Assembly: GCA_037367405.1 (NCBI GenBank)
Contig: JAZKJV010005749.1
Span: forward strand, 62,001 to 126,000
Length of the DNA: 64,000 nt
Reading direction: 5' to 3'
Source: Ottelia alismoides
Taxonomy: Eukaryota; Streptophyta; Magnoliopsida; Alismatales; Hydrocharitaceae
Below the pieces are notes generated by a model. It saw only the letters and a list, made by a program, of their open reading frames with translations, did no database searches and had not been told where the DNA came from. A program made the position numbers and the translations under genes. Below, piece by piece: positions 47,806 through 57,605 of the stretch (the stretch's first letter is position 1; every line of letters begins with the position of its first letter).

Positions 47806-48199
47806 GAGGAAAGGAAGACTACTTTATGAAGTAGGTAACCTTATCTACTTCACATCCATTTTTAGCAATTTTTTATTTTTTTTTGAAAAATGCTTTTGTG
47901 GATTTTCATAACCATATCCCTTTAATATGTCATTCAAATTTCGTCAGAAACAGAGACTCTTACAGCCTCCATCCAGAACATGTAATTTATAGCAAATCTA
48001 AGACCTTTAAAAATACCTATTCTGGATGGAGGCTGTAGGAGTCTCCGTTTCTAACGAAATTTGAATGACATATTAGAGGGATATAAATATGAAAATCCAC
48101 GGCGGTATTTTTTTTTTAAAAATTGCTAAAAATGGATGTGAAGTAGGTGAGATTACCTACTTCACAAAGTAGGTCCCTTTCCTCTCTCCCTCTCCCCCC

Positions 48200-48203
<4 letters not shown>
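47806..48203. mobile_element. Fold-back element A3
   Basis: It begins GAGGAAAGGAAGACTAC after a TA tract and ends GTAGGTCCCTTTCCTC then a CT/CCCC tract. The end palindrome is of the GAAGTAGGT type as in A2 and A4, and the family A core is in both arms. Confidence 0.85.
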
Positions 48204-48246
<43 letters not shown>

Positions 48247-48640
48247 GAAAGGGAGCCTACTTTGTGAAGTAGGTAATCTTACTTACTTCACATTCTATTT
48301 TTGCAATTTTTTTATTTTTTTTTGAAAAATGCCACCGTGGATTTTCATAACTATATCCCTCTAATAAGTCATTCAAATTTCGTCAGAAACAGAGACTCCT
48401 ACGACTTCCATCCAGAACATGAAAAATACAGCAAATCTGTGACCGTTAAAAAATGACTGTCTGGATGGAGGCCGTAGGAGTTTCTGTTTTTGACGAAATT
48501 TGAATGACATATTAGAGGGATATAATTATGAAAATCAACGGTGGTATTTTTCAAAAAAAAATAAAAATTTGTAAAAAATGGAATGTGAAGTAGGTAAGTT
48601 ACCTACTTCACAAAGTAGGCTCCCTTTCCTCTATATATAT
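48204..48640. mobile_element. Fold-back element A4 with its left (TA)n tract
   Basis: After a long TA run (48204-48243), GAGGAAAGGGAGCCTAC opens at 48244 and GTAGGCTCCCTTTCCTC closes near 48631. The right tract is only a short TATATATA. The GTGAAGTAGGTAA end type and family A core are present. Confidence 0.85.
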
Positions 48641-48923
48641 GGGCCCTTTCAAATAGGACACAGTCCTTCCTGAGTTCAGGAAGGCCAGCCCTTTTTTGTA
48701 TAAATCACAAACACTTTAGTAGAATACGTATACAATTTGTATTATAGGTGCACGTTATAAATACAAAGCCGCATACAAAACTGTGCATTATAATATAAAC
48801 TTTAAAACTTCACATTATAATACAAAACTATATATGTATTATACTAAAGTCATCCTGTTTTATACAAAAAAGAGACTGGCCTTCCTTAGGGATGGAAGGA
48901 CCAAGTCCTATTTGAAAGAAATC
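48641..48923. mobile_element. Fold-back element B1
   Basis: Ends are CCCTTTCAAATAGGACACAG and CCAAGTCCTATTTGAAAG, inverted copies about 280 bp apart, with short TA tracts outside. A second inner pair, AGGAAGGCCAG and CTGGCCTTCCT, lies just inside. The body is AT-rich with GTATAC/ATACAAA words. It is a different family from A. Confidence 0.75.
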
Positions 48924-48939
48924 ATATATATATATATAT

Positions 48940-49327
48940 GAGGAAAGGGAAGTTACAACATGATGTAGCTAACCTTAGCTACATCAGGGGCTTTTCGTCC
49001 CTTTCTTTAATTTTTTTCGAAAATACCACAATGTATTTTCATAACTATATCCTTCTAATATGTCATTCAAATTCGTCAGAAATAGAGACTCCTACGGCCT
49101 CCATCCAGAACAGGTAAAATACATCAAATCTGCGACTACTAGAAAATGATTGTCCGGATGGAGGCCGTAGGAGTCTCTGTTTCTGATGAAATTTGAATGA
49201 TATATTAAAGGGATATAGTTATGAAAATCCATCATGGTATTTTTGAAAAAAAAATAAAAAAAAGAGATGAAAATACCCTTGATGTAGCTAAGGTTAGCTA
49301 CATCATGTTGTAGCTTCCATTCCCCCC
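48940..49327. mobile_element. Fold-back element A5
   Basis: After (TA)n, GAGGAAAGGGAAGTTACAAC opens the element. The end palindrome is the GATGTAGCTAACC type, different from A1-A4, yet the core (GTCAGAAATAGAGACTCCTA) and arm layout are the same. It ends at CTTCCATTCCCCC and a CT tract. Confidence 0.85.
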
Positions 49328-49340
49328 CTCTCTCTCTCTA

Positions 49341-49656
49341 TCCTTCCAATGAGACGGGTCTTTCATGAAATTTAGAAAGCCATGTCAAATTTGTAAATTG
49401 TATAGCATTTTGTAAATTTAAACTGCACATTGTAAAATAATGATGATCATACAATTTTATAAAATATATCATCCATATTGTAACAATTTTTTATCAAATA
49501 TACTAACATTTTCATAAATCTTATGATATACATATTATGTTAATATTTAGTATTAAATTCATAGAGTTAGAAATTGTAAAATAGCTAGAAAAAAGGACTA
49601 AATTGACGTGGCTTTCCATGCATCCAGGAAAGCTCCACCTTATTGGAAGTTTTCTA
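49341..49656. mobile_element. Family B element B2
   Basis: Ends TCCTTCCAATGAGACGGG and CCACCTTATTGGAAG are imperfect inverses. Inner words GAAAGCCATGTCAA and TTGACGTGGCTTTCC form a second inverted pair. It is AT-rich and followed by a TA tract. Confidence 0.65.
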
Positions 49657-49671
49657 TATATATATATATAT

Positions 49672-50040
49672 GGATTTAATGGGGTTGCCCCCCTGGGGGC
49701 AGCCAACATGGCTGCCCCGCCCCCTATTTTCGGCATTTTTTTTATTTTTTTTTTGAAAAATAAAACCATGTATATTCATCCCTATATCCCTCTTACATGT
49801 CATTCGAATTTCGTCAGAAATAGAGACTCCTACGGCCTCCATCGAGATGGTGTCGATTTAAAAAATGACTGTCTGGATGGAGGCCGTAGGAGTCTCTGTT
49901 TCCGACGAAATTCGAATGGCATGTAGGAGGGATATAGGGATGAATATACATGGCAACATTTTTTGAAAAAAAATAAAAAAAGCACCAAAATGGTACGGGG
50001 GCAGCCATGTTGGCTACCCCCAGGGGGCAACCCCATTAAC

Positions 50041-50042
<2 letters not shown>
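49672..50042. mobile_element. Fold-back element A6 (GC-rich end type)
   Basis: It opens GGATTTAATGGGGTTGCCC and closes GGGGCAACCCCATTAACC. End palindromes are GGGGGCAGCCAACATGGCTG and its mirror. The family A core (ATTCGAATTTCGTCAGAAA, ACTCCTACGGCCTCCATC) is in both arms. Long CT (50041-50067) and TA (50068-50106) tracts follow. Confidence 0.85.
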
Positions 50043-50106
<64 letters not shown>

Positions 50107-50108
<2 letters not shown>

Positions 50109-51443
50109 GACCTTTCAAATGAGGTGGGGGCTTTTCTGAAATTGTAAAGGCCATTGTGAATTTAGTAAAAACTCTGTAATAATTTTGTAAAAGTATAAAC
50201 TACACATTGTAAAAAAATAGATTTTGTAAAGGGATTTTTACCCGACAGACCCTATAATATTTTCCAATTACCTCTACGACCTTTGAAACATCCTAATTCC
50301 TCCATCGGCCTCGTAAACTTGCTCCGTCTTACCCAACAAACCCCTACCATCAATTTTAACTATATTTGAGTCAGTTACTTGGGTTAGTCTTGAGTTAACT
50401 TAACCAATTTCCTAATGAACGGTTAGGATTAGCCAAAATAATAAAAAAAGAATATAAAAAAAAGTTCCATCGGCTTTGGGAGGCGGGAGGGCTCCAGCGA
50501 CCGGGACGCAGGGAGGGGGTATACATCGACAGGGGAAGCAGGAGGACTCCATCACCGGTTGAAGCAAGTGGGGGGGGGGGGGGCTCCATCGGCGGGGTAG
50601 GGCAGCAGGCAACATCATGGGCTCGCGGCTCCATCAGCGGCGACGGGGGAGGGGGATCCATCAGCGGCACTGGGGGGGGGGGGGCTCCATCAGCGGCGGT
50701 GGGGGCGGAGGGCACGGGGGGGGGGGGGGGATCATCAGCGGGCGCGAGGGGGGGGGGGTTTCATCAGCGGCACACGGGAGGGGGGGGGGGGACAGGGAGC
50801 AGCAGCATCAGCGCGGGGGGAGGGGGGGAGCAGCAGCATCAGCGGGGGGGGGGGGGGGGTCGGCGCGATGGGGGAAGCCGGGTGGGGCTCCATCCGCAGG
50901 GGGGCTCCAGGTAGCAGCAACATCGGCGGGAGGCCGTCGGCTGAGGAGGAGCAGGGAGTTTGGAAGGCTGGGCAGCGCGGGGGGGGGGGGGGTGACGGGG
51001 AGGGGCTCAGATGATGGGAGTGGTACTCAGTGTAAATTTGATAAACAAAATGGGTATAATATAAAAGAAATATAACGGAATCCGGTTACTTTTAACGGAT
51101 AAATGAACGGGGGTTAACCACAGGGTTTGTAAGGTAAGGGTTAGCAAGTTTATGGGGTCAGAGGAAAAATTATGATGTTTCAAAGGTCGTAGAGGTAATT
51201 GCAAAAGATTATAAGGTCTGCCAGGTAAAAATCCCTTTTGTAAAATATAACATCCAAATTTAAATTAACATTTTCATGCAATCTAATAATATTTTTATAA
51301 TTTTATTTCACTATACATGTTATGTTAATATTTATTGTTATATGTATGAAACACGAAATTGTAAAATATATTGGAAAGATGCCTAAATTGAGGGTGACTC
51401 ACCATATGTATGGTGAGACCCCGTCTCATTTGAAATTTCTCCT
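50107..51443. mobile_element. Family B element B3, split by a Mutator-like insertion
   Basis: Ends GGGACCTTTCAAATGAGG and GTCTCATTTGAAATTTCTCC are inverses. The body resumes after the inserted element at 51236 with TTTTGTAAAATATAACATCC, continuing the TTTTGTAAA seen just before it. Without the insertion it would be about 330 bp, like B1, B2 and B4. Confidence 0.75.
50231..51235. mobile_element. Mutator-like element (MULE) with G-rich cargo
   Basis: The 1005-bp element is flanked by a perfect 9-bp duplication TTTTGTAAA (50222-50230, 51236-51244), the length used by Mutator. Long terminal inverted repeats of about 130-150 bp begin GGGATTTTTACC at each end. The interior at 50465-51010 is extremely G-rich on the plus strand, with many G8-G15 runs and about ten CATCAGCGG words. 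No transposase is present. It may be a Pack-MULE that captured a gene piece, but no domain is recognisable in its Gly/Ser-rich or Pro-rich frames. Confidence 0.85.
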
Positions 51444-51459
51444 ATATATATATATATAT

Positions 51460-51842
51460 GGATTTAATGGGCCTGCCCTCTGGAGGCAGCCAACATGGCT
51501 GCCCCGCCCCCTTATTTCGGTGTTTTTTAATTTTTTTTTGAAAAATACCACCATGTATATTCATCCTTATATCCCTCCTATATGCCATTCGAATTTCGTC
51601 AGAAACAGAGACTCCTACGGCCTCCATCGAGATGGTGTCGATTAAAAAAATCTTGTTACCGTTAAAAAATGACTGTTTGGATGGAGGCCATAGGAGTTTC
51701 TGTTTCTGACGAAATTCGAATGGCATATAGGAGGGATATAGGGATGAATATACATGGAGATATTTTTTGGAAAAAATAAAAAAAAGTCGAAAATGACGCG
51801 GGGGCAACCATGTTAGCTGCCCAAGGGGGCAACCACATTAAC

Positions 51843-51843
<1 letters not shown>
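51460..51843. mobile_element. Fold-back element A7
   Basis: It has the GC-rich end type (GGATTTAATGGGCCTGCCC; GGGGGCAACCACATTAACC) with the family A core in both arms. It is followed by CT, TA and GA tracts. Confidence 0.85.
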
Positions 51844-51904
<61 letters not shown>

Positions 51905-51910
<6 letters not shown>

Positions 51911-52279
51911 GAGTATGCTCCCTAGTTGTAGCCAACTTACATGCTCCCACCCCTTTTCCCCTGTATTTTTTTCTGAAATGAAATCTATTGGAATTTAGAT
52001 CACAATATGTCACCATGGTGTCATTCAAAATTCAACTTAATTCGAGACTTCTATCCCCTCCATCAAGACTATCAAATTTTAACGGTCTCAGAATTGCTGA
52101 AATTGACCCCCTTCATATGGAGGGTACATGAGTCTCTGTTTCTGACGAAATTGGAATGACATGTTCGGGGCATATAGTTATGAATTTACATATTTTTATT
52201 TCCCAAAAAAATAAAAAATAGAGAAAAATAAAGGTGGGAGTAGCCAATTGGCTACACCCAGGGAGTAGCATCTTTTAAC

Positions 52280-52281
<2 letters not shown>
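51905..52281. mobile_element. Fold-back element A8, most diverged
   Basis: It opens AAAAGGGAGTATGCTCCC after a GA tract and closes GGGAGTAGCATCTTTTAACC before a long TA tract. The core is still recognisable in the right arm (GTCTCTGTTTCTGACGAAAT) but weak in the left. The end type (GTAGCCAACTTACATGCTCC) is unique in the window. Confidence 0.75.

Positions 52282-52282
<1 letters not shown>

Positions 52283-52332
<50 letters not shown>
52283..52332. repeat. (TA)n microsatellite
   Basis: About 50 bp of uninterrupted TA separate A8 from C2. Other long runs of the chain are 45788-45837, 48204-48243, 50068-50106 and 53133-53181. Confidence 0.95.
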
Positions 52333-52335
<3 letters not shown>

Positions 52336-52730
52336 AAATTATCCAATGAGCCCGTGCCCATTTGAGATGAGATGAGCCCACTCATTTTTTACCATTATTT
52401 CCTATTTTTTTGAGCTTAATAAGTATTTGTTTACAAGTGTTATATCATATTCTTACTACTAGTAATTATTTTCAGGGAAAAAAAACCTTAAAAGTCATAC
52501 AAAATGATTGTATTATTATTTGTATTACTAGTCTCATTTTTATTCTTACTAATGACCATTTCTTGTGAATCTAAGATTCTCTTTATATGAAAATAGTTAC
52601 TAATAGTAAGAATATGATATAACAATAGTAAATAAATAAGCATTGAACTCAAAATGATGAAAAATATTGGTAAAATATGAGTGGGCTCATCTCATCTCAA
52701 ATGGGCACAGGGCCCATTGGATAAGCCCCC
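52333..52730. mobile_element. Element C2
   Basis: Long inverted ends: GGGAAATTATCCAATGAGCC then CATTTGAGATGAGATGAGCC, and at the right CTCATCTCATCTCAAATGGG then CCCATTGGATAAGCCCC. The centre has inverted words TATGAAAATAGTTACTAATA and TACTAGTAATTATTTTC. No coding capacity. Confidence 0.8.
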
Positions 52731-52742
52731 TATATATATATA

Positions 52743-53130
52743 GAGGTTAATGGGGCTGCCCCCTGGGGGTAGCCAACATGGCTGCCCCCGCGCCATTTTT
52801 GACGCTATTTTTATTTTTTTTTTCAAAAAATGTCACCATGTATATTCATCCCTATATCCCTCCTACATGCCATTCGAATTTCGTCGGAAACAGAGACTCC
52901 TACGGCCTCCATCCAGACAGTCATTTTTTAACGGTAACAGGATTTTTTAAATCGACACCATCTCGATGGAGGCCGTAGGAGTCTCTGTTTCTGACGAAAT
53001 TCGAATGGCATGTAGTAGGGATATAGGGATGAATTTACATGGTTTTATTTTTCAAAAAAAATAAAAAAATGTCAGAAATAGGGGGCGGGGCAGCCATGTT
53101 GGCTGCCCCCAGGGGGCAGCCCCATTAAAT

Positions 53131-53132
<2 letters not shown>
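52743..53132. mobile_element. Fold-back element A9
   Basis: The GC-rich end type is as in A6 and A7, but here the CT tract is missing and the order of ends is reversed (GAGGTTAATGGGGCTGCCC first, GCAGCCCCATTAAATCC last). This suggests an inverted insertion. The family A core is in both arms. Confidence 0.85.
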
Positions 53133-53182
<50 letters not shown>

Positions 53183-53184
<2 letters not shown>

Positions 53185-53305
53185 GGAAAAGGTGCCTACA
53201 TCACCCGATGTAGGTAACTTACCTACATCACCTTTTTTCTCATTAATTTTCTATTTTTTTGAAATGAAATCTTTGGGGATTTACATCACCATATACCATT
53301 ATATA
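53183..53305. mobile_element. Fold-back element A10, left part only
   Basis: GGGGAAAAGGTGCCTACATC and the GATGTAGGTAACTTACCTAC palindrome follow a (TA)n run. The sequence then becomes like the left part of A8 (GAAATGAAATCT) and stops before the core. The right arm is lost. Confidence 0.65.
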
Positions 53306-53309
53306 TGAT

Positions 53310-53640
53310 ATAGGTGAAACTTCAAATGAGGCATGGTATCACAATATAGATGGTAAGCCATCGTCAATTAGGCATCTTTTCAATGTATTTTACTTTTTTA
53401 TCTAATAGATTTAATAATAAATATTAACACAACAAGTATAGTGAAATAAAAATACGATAACACTATTATATTGGATGAAATATTAATTTAAATTTGGATA
53501 CTATATTTTACAAAAAACTATTTTTTACAATGTGCATTTTATACTTTTACAAAATTGTTACAAAATTGTTACAGAGATTTTACTAAATTGGCAACGTCCT
53601 TTACAATCGCACAAAAGACCCACCACATTTGGAAAATCTC
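53310..53640. mobile_element. Family B element B4
   Basis: It begins AGGTGAAACTTCAAATGAGG and ends CCACATTTGGAAAATCTC before a TA tract. The interior words ACAAAATTGTTACA and TTTACAATG.. mirror B3's left half. The left end is adjacent to the A10 remnant. Confidence 0.55.
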
Positions 53641-53660
53641 ATATATATATATATATATAT

Positions 53661-54387
53661 CGTACTTTGTGTTAACTAAAAGTTTATTAGAGAAAAAATA
53701 ATCATTTCGATGTGGAACCACCTTTTATCCCATATAATCCTACAAAACTTTACGGTGTTTTGAACCGAGGAAATCTTTAATTTGTATATTTTTTTGCTGA
53801 AATTATTTTATGACTTTTCCCCTTATTTTACCATTCATATGTTAGTTTTTATTAATGATTTGTATATCATACATGTTTCAGAACATTTTATACATGCCAC
53901 ATTTTATTAATCTCACAAAATTTCATGTATTTTTATGCCCATTTTCTATATATTAGTATCTATATGTACAAGTTTATACATCTCATAAAGTGTAATATGA
54001 TGAAGGTATATTTCATCTTGTGAGTTATCAATCTATACGGTTGGATGAATATTCCAACTTCATAAATATTTTTTTTGAATTTATGGTGATATAAACATAT
54101 GCATCACTATACTATTATTTATGCATGTCAATATTTGACTGGACAATGGGGAGGAGGAATTTTATCACTAAAATATTGAGGAATTGGAAAAAGAATGACA
54201 TTGACGCAGAAAATCATTGGTCCAAATAGTATACAGGGAAAATCAAAATTAAATTGCATTGTTTTGATGAATTAAAGTCAAGGAATACAAATTTATAAGC
54301 TTGTCAAATTGACATAGTTGAAAATGCATTGCCAATGAAATATATCATTAATTAAATTTAAATGAAGATCATTGGTCAAAATAGCCA
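53661..54387. other. AT-rich intergenic DNA, no gene
   Basis: Right flank of the element chain. Nothing coding or structured was recognised. Confidence 0.45.
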
Positions 54388-54635
54388 GGGGGTGTTCGGT
54401 TCAGGAATAAGCAGGAATAAGGATGGGGAATAAGGAGAATAATGGTCTATTCTCCGTTCAACTGGAGGATATGAATAAGGACAACATGGTGAAATAAGGG
54501 TAGTTAAGATGTGATAAAGATAGAAATAACGATGAAACAAGATGGAATAATGAGGAATAGTCGTACCACTGGAAACCGTGTCACGAGGAGAATTAGCCCA
54601 TTATAACAGGGCTAATTCTCCTACTGAACACGCCC
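54388..54635. mobile_element. MITE-like element with GTGTTC ends
   Basis: The left end GGGGGTGTTCGGTTCAGG and right end CTACTGAACACGCCC are imperfect inverted repeats. The A/G-rich interior (GGAATAAGGAGAATAA) is also partly mirrored near the right end (GAGAATTAGCCC). No clear target duplication was found, so the superfamily is left open. Confidence 0.55.
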
Positions 54636-56262
54636 TCAAAGTATATATCTTATGAATTCACCAAATTGGATTTTATTTTAACATATGATATATTTTAGTT
54701 ATAATTATTTACGCATTAGGTTATAATATTGCAATAAACATATACCTATCTTTTTAGATATGTGCCCCCTCACAAAAAAAATATATTTTGAGGCCGTTCA
54801 TGTATATCACACATCATAAATAGGTGAGCACATCATTGCATCTTTTTAGAGTGGCATTACCCATAAATAATTGAGTATAATTACTATCACAAGGAAATAA
54901 TGGAGAATGTTTATTACTTGTGCAGAAGATTTGATACATTTTTAATAGTAACCTCATTCATTACCATTACCATCATGGTAGATCTCAATATTTTACCGAC
55001 ATATTTTCGAAATCCAACCGTAAGGGTTAACTCCTTTGCACATACAAAAGCAACAAATTTGACATTCATTTTCATTATATATATTTTTGGATAATATCAT
55101 CATTTTCTCTTATAATTATAGATGTGCATCTCCAAATGCAAGCATAAAGGTGCTTTAATCAAATTTATTTAAGGATCTTCTATCACAACAACAAAATTGG
55201 CATATGTAGCGGACAAATTAAATGTTCATGGTTGTTTAATCTATAAAAATAAATATATTATTTTTACATTTTTTTAAATAGCAACATATGCCAAAATTTA
55301 ACTGTTCTTATATGATTTGTTGCAGCAGCATAACAAAGAATATAGTATTCGTTGTAAATATTAATAATAAAATATAATTCTACAATAAATAATATTCGTT
55401 GATATACATTTATCATCAGAAGATATAGCAAGAATCGCTACATTATTCGTGACTATTATTATTTTTTGTTGTTGTGGTGCACAAACAACAATATTGGCCT
55501 ATCATAACACATAATTTGTTATTTATTTATTTATTATTATTATATCTTTCCGGATGTTTTTCATTGTAAACTTATCCTTATTTCCTTAAATCCGCAAAGG
55601 ATATTGCATTTGTTGATATATTTCTAGCAACAAATCATATAAAAATGATTATCCGTCGAACTTTATCTTCTGATCCTCGCTGAATTAGCAATAATCTATA
55701 CAAAATTTTGATGAAAATTTCATTGAGCAACTTTAGCAATGAATATGACATTCATTGCAAATCCAAAAATTAAAATATATAAAAATATATTTCATGTGAA
55801 ACGCTTGACCGATAATGTGGGAGTCGGGAGGAAAGGACGAGCCATCACTCTGCTTGTGACAGCAATAATTGGACAAAGTGTTGACATGTATATACCTATG
55901 TATTTATATTATATATTTAATTTTTTTAAAAGTTTCGGTTAAGAAAATAGCCGTAAAAGGCACAAGAAAAGAAAACGTGCTCCCAAGAGAACGGGTCTCA
56001 TCCGCCACCGCAATTTCGCAGTAACCGAACACCAACCATCCCGAACAGCTCGCGCGCGGATGCTTAATCGGGTCCTCGCTCCATGGGTACGGGGGATCCG
56101 AAAATCACGATTCCGGATCCCGCGGCACAAAGCCGAGGAGGCTCCACGTTGCTCTTTCCGATTAAAAAGCAGCGCCTGCGCTGTGCTGTGCGTGGTAAAC
56201 GCCCCCCGCACATGTGTCTCATGTGATCCTCTTCCTCCTCCCTCTCGCCCCTCCCTTCCCTC
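54636..56262. other. AT-rich intergenic DNA and upstream region of the JAZ gene
   Basis: No gene before 55930. From about 55960 the composition becomes GC-richer, suggesting the start of the JAZ promoter. No domain was recognised in the 118-codon minus frame at 55939-56295. Confidence 0.45.
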
Positions 56263-56282
56263 CTCTCTCTCTCTCTCTCTCG
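56263..56282 (+). repeat. (CT)n microsatellite in the JAZ 5' region
   Basis: CT repeats about 320 bp before the JAZ start codon. CT tracts are common in plant core promoters and leaders. Confidence 0.7.
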
Positions 56283-56497
56283 AATGGATATACATATTTA
56301 CTGGAACGTACCAATCTATCTATTTTTGTACTCACACACGAGACCGTGACGGCAGGAGGCAGGGGAGAAACGTTGAGAAATAAGAAAGGCTTTCCCCCAC
56401 TCCCTACCAACAGCTCACCACCGTTTCCCTTCACACCTCTTTTAATTGGTTCAAAATCCCCACCACTATTTCTGTCTTTATTTATATCCATATTCTT

Positions 56498-56503
56498 CAC
56501 GTG
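56498..56503 (+). promoter_or_regulatory. G-box (CACGTG) upstream of JAZ
   Basis: A perfect CACGTG lies 100 bp before the start codon. MYC2-type bHLH factors bind G-boxes in JAZ promoters, giving negative feedback in jasmonate signalling. A TATTTATA-like box lies just upstream (about 56479-56487), so this G-box would be close to the transcription start or in the leader. Confidence 0.5.
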
Positions 56504-56602
56504 CTCTCCCCCCTCTCGTACCCCTTTTTCTTCCACCCATCACAGAGTACCACCACACACACCCACCACAGCTCCTTCCCACCGAAACCCAACGCGAATC
56601 TC

Positions 56603-57605
56603 ATGTCCAATCCAGGTGAGGCGCCCCGCAGGGCTTCCGGCGCCGACAGGGTCAAGTTCTCCAACACCTGCAACCTCCTCAGTAGGTACATCAAGGAGAA
56701 GGGAGGCCTGGGAGACCTCGCCATCGACCTCATGGCCGTCCGCCCTTCCCTCCCCAACGCCAAAGGTGGGATCTTTTTCCGGGTTTGCCATGTTGGTCAC
56801 TCTCTATCTCGTCGGAGATTAATAGGGTTCTGTTGGTTCCGATTGCTCAGGTAAATCCGTGGATTTGCCGCCGCCGGCGGAGGAGCCTTCGAGGAAAGAC
56901 GTCGTCTTGCCGGATCTGAACGCCGTCACCGCCTCGTCGCAGATGACCATCTTCTACGACGGGAACGTGATAGTTTTCGACGACTTCCCGGAGGAGAAGG
57001 TGAGGGAGATCATAGCGATGGCTGGAGAGGGGATTGCCCGCGTGCCGCCCACCACCCAGAACTGTCCGCCTCCTCCGCCTTCCACCTCCGGCGCCGCCGA
57101 GAAGCCCAAGGAACTCGCGCCCGAGCACGTGCCCGTGTCTTCAGGTAACGGTTCCGCCCCCCCAAAGTTGGCATGTTTCCGATTATAACGACGGAACCCA
57201 CCTGGGATCCATCGTCAAAATCGGCTTTTTGGGTTGGATTCGAACTAATCTGATGTTGGGTGGCCGTGTCTGTTTCAGCTGATCTGCCCATCGCGAGGAG
57301 GGTCTCGCTCAATCGCTTCCTGGAGAAGAGAAAGGACCGGTTAGTCCCCTCTGCGATCCTAACCTTCTTCTCCCTTACATATTATGACACACCTGTTAGA
57401 TTTGCTGATTTGGTCGTGTGGTGGCCGTCTCAGGATTAGCTCGAAAGCTCCATACCAAGTCCAGGACTCCCCCCACGCTGCATCATCCTCGTCCTCACCT
57501 CCACCTCATGAGAAGCCGCAGGCCAGCAACCAGGAGGACCCCAAGTCCTGGTTGGGGCTGGCGCCTTCGGCTCCTTCGAGCTCGTCGGAGCCCAAGAAGC
57601 AATAG
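56603..57605 (+). CDS. JAZ: JAZ/TIFY jasmonate-signalling repressor (4 exons)
   Basis: Nuclear repressor that binds MYC-type factors and is degraded through COI1 when jasmonoyl-isoleucine is present. Exons: 56603-56765, 56851-57144, 57279-57339, 57434-57605; all introns are GT-AG and the joined frame is 690 nt, 229 residues. The N-terminal VKFSNTCNLLSRYIKEKGG (17-35) resembles the region conserved in JAZ1/JAZ10-type proteins. The TIFY (ZIM) domain is TIFYDG at 87-92 followed by EEKVREIIAMA. The Jas motif has degron LPIARR (155-160), SLNRFLEKRKDR, and APYQV (178-182) after the last intron. An LGL (213-215) near the C-terminus is a weak EAR-like sequence. ATG 56603 is the only start that gives the conserved N-terminus in frame. 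G/C-rich third positions. Function is by family. Confidence 0.93.
57340..57433 (+). other. Jas intron of the JAZ gene
   Basis: This 94-bp GT-AG intron splits the Jas motif between KRKDR and ISSKAPYQV. Its length is not a multiple of three. If retained, the frame runs through the whole intron and stops at TAG 57437-57439, six bases into exon 4. The product would keep the degron and FLEKRKDR but lose the PY part. Confidence 0.85.

Noticed and set aside
50617..51075. 152-codon Gly/Ser-rich frame
   Set aside because: It is produced by the G-run cargo of the MULE. Both strands and several frames are open because stop codons lack G runs.
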